Source: Chinchilla lanigera
Lineage: Eukaryota > Chordata > Mammalia > Rodentia > Chinchillidae
Reading direction: 5' to 3'
DNA: 64,000 nt
Assembly: GCF_000276665.1 (NCBI RefSeq)
Contig: NW_004955418.1
Coordinates: 4,749,714 to 4,813,713, forward strand
The notes beneath the pieces were generated by a model. That model saw only the letters and a program-made list of their open reading frames with translations. It was not told the origin of the DNA and did not search any database. Made by a program: the position numbers and the translations under genes. Positions 59,122 through 64,000 of the stretch are shown here, piece by piece. Position 1 is the stretch's first letter. Each line of letters starts with the position of its first letter.

Positions 59122-61716
59122 AAAGGAAAAAGTGAAATTATCCTTATTTGCAGATGACATGATATTCTATATTGCAGAACCCAAAAACTCGACTAAAATA
59201 CTCCTAGAATTAATCAGCAAATTCAGTAGCATAGCTGGATACAAGATCCACACTCAATAATCAATGGCATTCCTAGAAACAACAAATATACTGAGAGAAA
59301 AATAAGAGAAACCATATCTTTCACAATAACATCCCCAAACCCCAAAATATTTAGGAATTAATCTAACAAAAGAAGTAAAAAATCTATACAGTGAAAATTT
59401 TGTTACTCTGAAAAAAGAGATTGGAGAGGATTTTAAAAAATGGAAAGATGTTCCTTGCTCATGGATAGGAAGAACCAACATTGTGAAAATGGCCATACTC
59501 CCAAAATTGATATACAGATTCAACGCAATTCCAATGAAAATACCATTGGTATACCTCCAGACCTAGAAAAAACATTTCTAAAATTTATCTGGAACCAGAA
59601 GAGGCCTAGAATAGCAAAAGCAATCCTGGGCAACAAAGGCAAGGTAGGAGATGTCATAATTCTTGAATTGAAATTATACTACAAAGCTACTGTGATAAAG
59701 CCAGCATGGTATTGGCAAAAAAACAGACCTGAAAATCAATGGAACAGACTGGAAGATGCAGTCACAACCACAAAGACACCTTATCTTTGACAAAGGGACC
59801 AAACAGGTTCACTGGAAGAAAGATAGCCTGTTTAATAAATGGTGCTGGAAAAACTGATTTTCCACAGGCCAACAACTAAAACTAGACTCAAGCCTATGAT
59901 CATGCACTAAAATAAAGTCAAAATGGCTTAAAGGTCAGAATATTAAAACAGAAACACTAGATCTAATAGAAAAGAAAGTAGGTGGAAGTTCTGAAGACAT
60001 AGGGGTAGGTAGAGATTTCATGAACAAAAAGCAACCTGCACAGGAAATACTTCAAAGAGTCAACAACTGGGATCTCATCTTACTGAAAAGTTTCTGTACA
60101 TCAAAAGAAATAACCAACAGGGTGCAAAGAAAACCCGTGAAGGGGAAAAAAAATAGCCACTTACCTGTCAGACAAAAGACTCCTATTTAGAACATATAAA
60201 GAATTTTTTAAAAAATCAGGCCCCCAAAATCCAAACACCCAATCCAAAAATGGGCATCTGAGATGAATACACACTTCTCACATGAAGAAATACAAATGGC
60301 AAGTAAATACATGAAAAAATGTTCAACATCATTAGCCATTCAAGAAATGTGACCTAAAACAGCAGTGAGATTCCACCTCACCCCAGAATGACTATAATCA
60401 AGAAATCAACCCATAGCAAATGCTTGGGGCTGTGGGGGAAAAGGAGCTCTTCTCCACTGCTGGTGGGAATGTAGACTGGTGCAACCACTGTGGAAATTAG
60501 TCTGGAGATTCCTCAATAAACTAGGATTAGAGGTCCCATTTAACCCAGCTATTCCCCTCCTGGGTATTTTTCCAGAAAAACTGAAAACATCATACCACAG
60601 TGACATATGTGCACCTATATTCATAGCAGTGCAATTTGCAATAGCCAAATTTTGGAAACAATCCAAATGTCCATCAACTGAGGAATGGATAAAAAAGGTG
60701 TGGTATTTTTGTACCATGGAGTCTTTCTCAGCTATAAAGAAAGATAAACTAGAGGCTTTTATAGGTAAATAAATGCAACTAGAGACTCATTAGTGAAATA
60801 AATACTTATTAGTGAAATAAATCAGGTTTACATATGTAAACATCATATTTCCTCTCTACTATAAGAACCTGAATGAGTAAATAAAATCTGAATGGTACAA
60901 TAGATATTGTGAAAGGGAAAAGAAACTATTCAAGTAGAAAGGAGCAACTGGGATGAAGGGGGGGAGAGGAAAAAGAAAAACGGAAGAGGGAAAAATATGT
61001 ATATTTATACACAGGATAGCTAGGATAATTGTACTACTAATATCTGTTGGTTTATTGAAAGGAACTGTTAATGTGTAATTGTTTGATCAATCTTGCATGC
61101 CTATATCTGGTTGTATATGCAACCATTTTAAAGATGACATCTTGTAGTATAACAACAATTGTTAATATGCTATCACCATGTTTTGAAATTCTGTATCATT
61201 TTTATTACTCTCTATGCTGTTTTGCTTGTGTATTTGTTTTTGTCATGTTGGCTTTTTAAAAAAAATGAAAAACAAAATTTTTATGCATATAAAGGATAGC
61301 TGGAATAGGTGTATTGCTGATGTCTGTAGTTTATTGAGAGGAACAGTCAATGCTTAAAATTTTGTTTTTTCTTCACCAATTTTACATGCTTGAACTTGGT
61401 AATTAGAATGACTGATCTGAAAACAATATGCAGTATAAGAACCGTTGTTTTTAGGGAGAAGCTCTGCATTATTTCCAATGTTTTTTTAATTTTTTTTACT
61501 TGTTACTGTCTTTGATTGTTTGATCAATCTTACATTCTTATGTCTAATGGACTGAGCAACTTCATTGAAGATGATAGCATGCAATATAGCAACCATTGTA
61601 AATTTCTATCATTTTGTCTTGATGTATCATTTTTGTGGTTTTTGCATTGTTTTGATTTTGTCTTCATTGTTGTTTTGTCAGTTTTTTAATTTTTAAAATT
61701 AAAAATAAATTACATT
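59122..61716 (+). mobile_element. 5'-truncated L1, sense, with extended 3' UTR
   Basis: Starts inside the reverse transcriptase with an intact catalytic box ([15 protein letters not shown], 59131-59175), continues through [32 protein letters not shown] and LVWRFLNKL-type sequence to the ORF2 stop near 60772. The 3' UTR runs about 940 bp, with a G-rich block (60950-60990) and then repeated modules. Frameshifts break ORF2. Short 5' part lost, as usual for L1 insertions. Confidence 0.85.
61012..61716 (+). repeat. Repeated modules in the L1 3' UTR
   Basis: 'AGGATAGCTRGRATA' with 'gtttattgaRaggaac' occurs at about 61013 and 61294. 'ATTGTTTGATCAATCTT' with following 'tat.tct' occurs at 61078 and 61515. 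'gYagtataacaac / gcagtataagaacc / gcaatatagcaacc' occurs three times. This is a tandem expansion of the 3' terminus. Confidence 0.75.
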
Positions 61717-61861
61717 AAAAAGGGTTGGGATGTAGTTCAGTGGAAAGAAAAATAATGCCGAATTTAAATATATTTAAATCTTCCAGCACAATATCCATTT
61801 GCTGTCTATTGTCTAATGATAAATATATGTCTAAGACAATCCTGAGCAGAGGAGCATATGC

Positions 61862-62208
61862 TATTCGAAGAGTCAGGGTTCAATTAGAGAAATGGAACTA
61901 CTACGAGACACATATCATTAATACATAATAGGTAAGTACACACACCTTAATAAGTATAGGAAGATGTGATATCAAGATATGGTAGTCAGGAAGAAAAGTA
62001 GCGTATGGAGAGTGGAAACCACAAACAAGATGGAAACTTTGAGGTTGAATGGTAACCTTTGATTATGGCATAGCAGCCCCATTGGTCTTCACGGCCTCAT
62101 TGTCTTTAACTTTTATAATGAGAGTATCCTTTGGAAGAACTTACAACCCATGGCAACAAATGTGTACCTAGCCAGGAAGTCCAAGAAGCAAACACAAAAT
62201 TCACACAA
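61862..62208 (-). mobile_element. MaLR-type LTR, antisense
   Basis: 'agagtcagggttcaattag', 'agaaatggaactactacg' at the left and 'gccaggaagtccaagaagc' with 'caaaattcacac' at the right follow a known MaLR/MLT-type LTR in reverse. The middle is diverged. Confidence 0.45.
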
Positions 62209-62319
62209 GGAGCTATCATCAACTGGGTGAACCATCAGATAAGTGTCAATGCTCTCTGCTCACCTCTTTGCCTATGACCTCCACTGAGATAAGATGTGAA
62301 CAAAATATATGCTGCATAT

Positions 62320-62480
62320 TCAAATTTTTAAAAATGTATTACAGTATAAGGCACATTACTATTAATTCCCCTCAAAATACAGCAATCTGCAGGACATTTC
62401 TCCAGACTTGTTCAACATATTGACAAGTTTGTACAGTAACTGAGTCTTAAAAATATGATTCTGTAGTTGTGTCCTACCAG
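62320..62480 (-). mobile_element. Possible Tc1/mariner fragment, antisense
   Basis: 'aatgtattacagtataagg' and 'cacattactattaattcccc' parallel the terminal region at 29750 and 30702. Beyond about 40 bases the likeness to those copies fades, so it may be another subfamily. Confidence 0.35.
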
Positions 62481-62924
62481 CTGCTTCCAGCAAAATGGAA
62501 ACATGGTCAGACCACTGGATTTTATCACTATGAACCTATTGGCACATTGCATTTGCTATAAGTTGAGTTTCCTTTGCCAGAAGCAATATTTGATGGAATA
62601 TCACAAGGGAGAACATGTTCTAAAATGACCCCCAATGAACAAGGCCACTATATCATTTCTTCATGACTGTGGATACGACATGTGACTTGTTTTAAAAACA
62701 GAAGGCATAGGATAGATCATCTAGCTTAAAATTAGAACAGTCATTTTATTATTTCTTATTCTTTCTTATCAAGAATTCAGGAAGAACTTGGCTGGGTGAT
62801 TCCTGTTTGAAGTATTCTATGTGGCTGCAGTCCTGTGTTAACTTGTATTCTACTTCTTCCAAGGCTTGTTTGGGACTGGAGGATTTATCTCAAAAGTGAT
62901 TCTCTCACAACTGGCAAGATTAAG
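62481..62924. other. No gene or classifiable repeat seen
   Basis: Nothing recognised; may continue the mariner copy at its left. Confidence 0.3.
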
Positions 62925-63085
62925 CTGTATCTCTGACTCTGAGCACCCGTTTTATTTCGGCAGTTAAATTCTGTGAGCAATAGTCTGTTCGTCTATAAAA
63001 TGGAGATAATGATATATATTGTGTTAGTTGATTTGAAAATTCCTGATCATGTATCAAAGGACCTGGCAAAAGTTCTACTTAATGA
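62925..63085 (+). mobile_element. MIR SINE
   Basis: 'ctataaaatggagataatg', preceded by 'tctgttcg' and followed by 'ggacctggcaaaag', matches the 3' half of MIR. Confidence 0.6.
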
Positions 63086-63514
63086 AAAATATTCTATTTA
63101 CATGTAGAAGAGATATGGGAGTTGGTGCTGAATGTGAAATTAAGAGTTTGCTTCAGGTAAAGAAAACTATTTAAAAGACCAAACTTAAGCAAAGATTGAG
63201 CCTCAAAGATAAGAACTCAGCAGCTCTCAGAAAATCTTCTCCCTCCTGTCTTTATCTCCTGATAGCCCTCTAGCTTCATTCCCTTCCTACTGCAGTACAA
63301 TAGAATAGTCCAGCAGGAAGAGCCCCGAACCAGCCCTGACCACACCTCCTGATGAATCGGTCCCCTTCCTTCTCTAAAGGTGAAACAGAATGTTCTACAT
63401 AGATTTTCACTACACCTTGCTTGCAAGAAGTCAATTCCTCTGTAAGTCACGCCACTACATATGCCACCTACTCTCCCAGCAGAACTGACATATCCATCAT
63501 CCCTTGTGCTCCCC

Positions 63515-63785
63515 CACTTCTGTCCCTTTATTTTCGTTGTTCCATCCATTTCAAGGCCCACTCCCACGATTTCTTGCCAGAAAAATATTCCCATTTTCTA
63601 GGACCTATATCAAATTTTACAGCTTCAGTGATAGACTTTTCTTTTCTTGGAAGTTTCACAGCTTCCTATGCTTGAATCTGTCTAAATCATCTCTTCTGTT
63701 AGCCTAGAAACCCCTTGATGGTGGTGACTATGTCTTTACCGTTCTCCACGGTGACTAGTATGGATTATTCTTCCTGTTATATTTC
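63515..63785 (+). mobile_element. L2 LINE 3'-end fragment
   Basis: 'ccatttcaaggcccactcc' and 'agaaaccccttgatggtgg' with 'gactatgtctttacc' follow the L2 3' region. Diverged. Confidence 0.4.
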
Positions 63786-64000
63786 CAAACTTGTATTATA
63801 AGATTTTGTATCAAAAATTAACTGGAATATTTTTAGTAAAGGGACGTTCATCTCCAGTGTGAAAATCACAATGCTAAATATTTACATTCCTGTGGAAAGT
63901 AAACATTAAATGGGGAATCTCTCCTCTATTTCTCTCTCTTTTGAAACATTTGTTTCCTTTTTGTGTTAGAACCAGGAAAATTTATTTAGTTGCCCAACGC

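Noticed and set aside
61722..61748. Possible SINE head (GGTTGGGATGTAGTTCAGTGG)
   Set aside because: Only about 25 bases resemble the tRNA-like head; too short to call.
1..64000. CRISPR array, operons, bacterial or phage system
   Set aside because: The repeats are mammalian SINEs, LINEs and LTRs; no regularly spaced repeat-spacer pattern, ribosome binding sites or dense coding is present.

Overview
This window is non-coding mammalian DNA from a rodent. I found no host protein-coding gene, rRNA gene or functional tRNA gene that the sequence supports. The rodent call rests on three repeat types: a young tRNA-derived (ID-like) SINE ending in a CCGGTACCGGAGAAAAACC-type tail, B1-like 7SL SINEs with an internal duplication, and a lineage-specific L1 family with a purine-rich 3' UTR. 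The SINE variant looks non-murine; a beaver/kangaroo-rat type lineage (Castorimorpha) is only a guess. The composition is AT-rich and the density of degraded L1 and MaLR LTRs is typical of an intergenic or long-intron region. Two runs of exactly 100 N (10643-10742 and 46362-46461) are assembly gaps.

Layout. 1-8 kb: mostly unassignable sequence with an MLT1 LTR, a B1, a MIR, L1 fragments and CA microsatellites. 8-18 kb: B1, two young SINEs (one ending in the first gap), MaLR LTRs, a MIR and an L2. 18-28 kb: a CpG-dense patch near 18.78 kb, a pair of nearly identical 119-bp inverted arms at 20.43 and 23.23 kb, ancient LINE-like sequence, B1s and an MLT1. 27-34 kb: Tc1/mariner transposase fossils mixed with L1 pieces, two of which carry the 5' inversion expected from twin priming. 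34-36 kb: quiet, with a MIR and a hAT fragment. 36-57 kb: a nested L1 complex. An older plus-strand L1 (about 7 kb) is split by a younger, almost full-length minus-strand L1 (41222-47257), and its 3' half also carries two solo LTRs. 57-64 kb: more L1, including a 5'-truncated plus-strand copy with repeated 3'-UTR modules, a MaLR LTR, a possible mariner trace, a MIR and an L2.

No genes work together here. The window is a record of successive insertions. The order that can be read directly is: old L1M fragments, then the plus-strand L1, then the minus-strand L1 and the solo LTRs inside it, then a young SINE inside the minus-strand L1. The most unusual items are the inverted-repeat pair, the diverged monomer array that forms the 5' UTR of the minus-strand L1, the twin-primed L1 copies and the group of mariner fossils. 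Repeat family names are from recognition of sequence patterns and were not checked against a repeat library.
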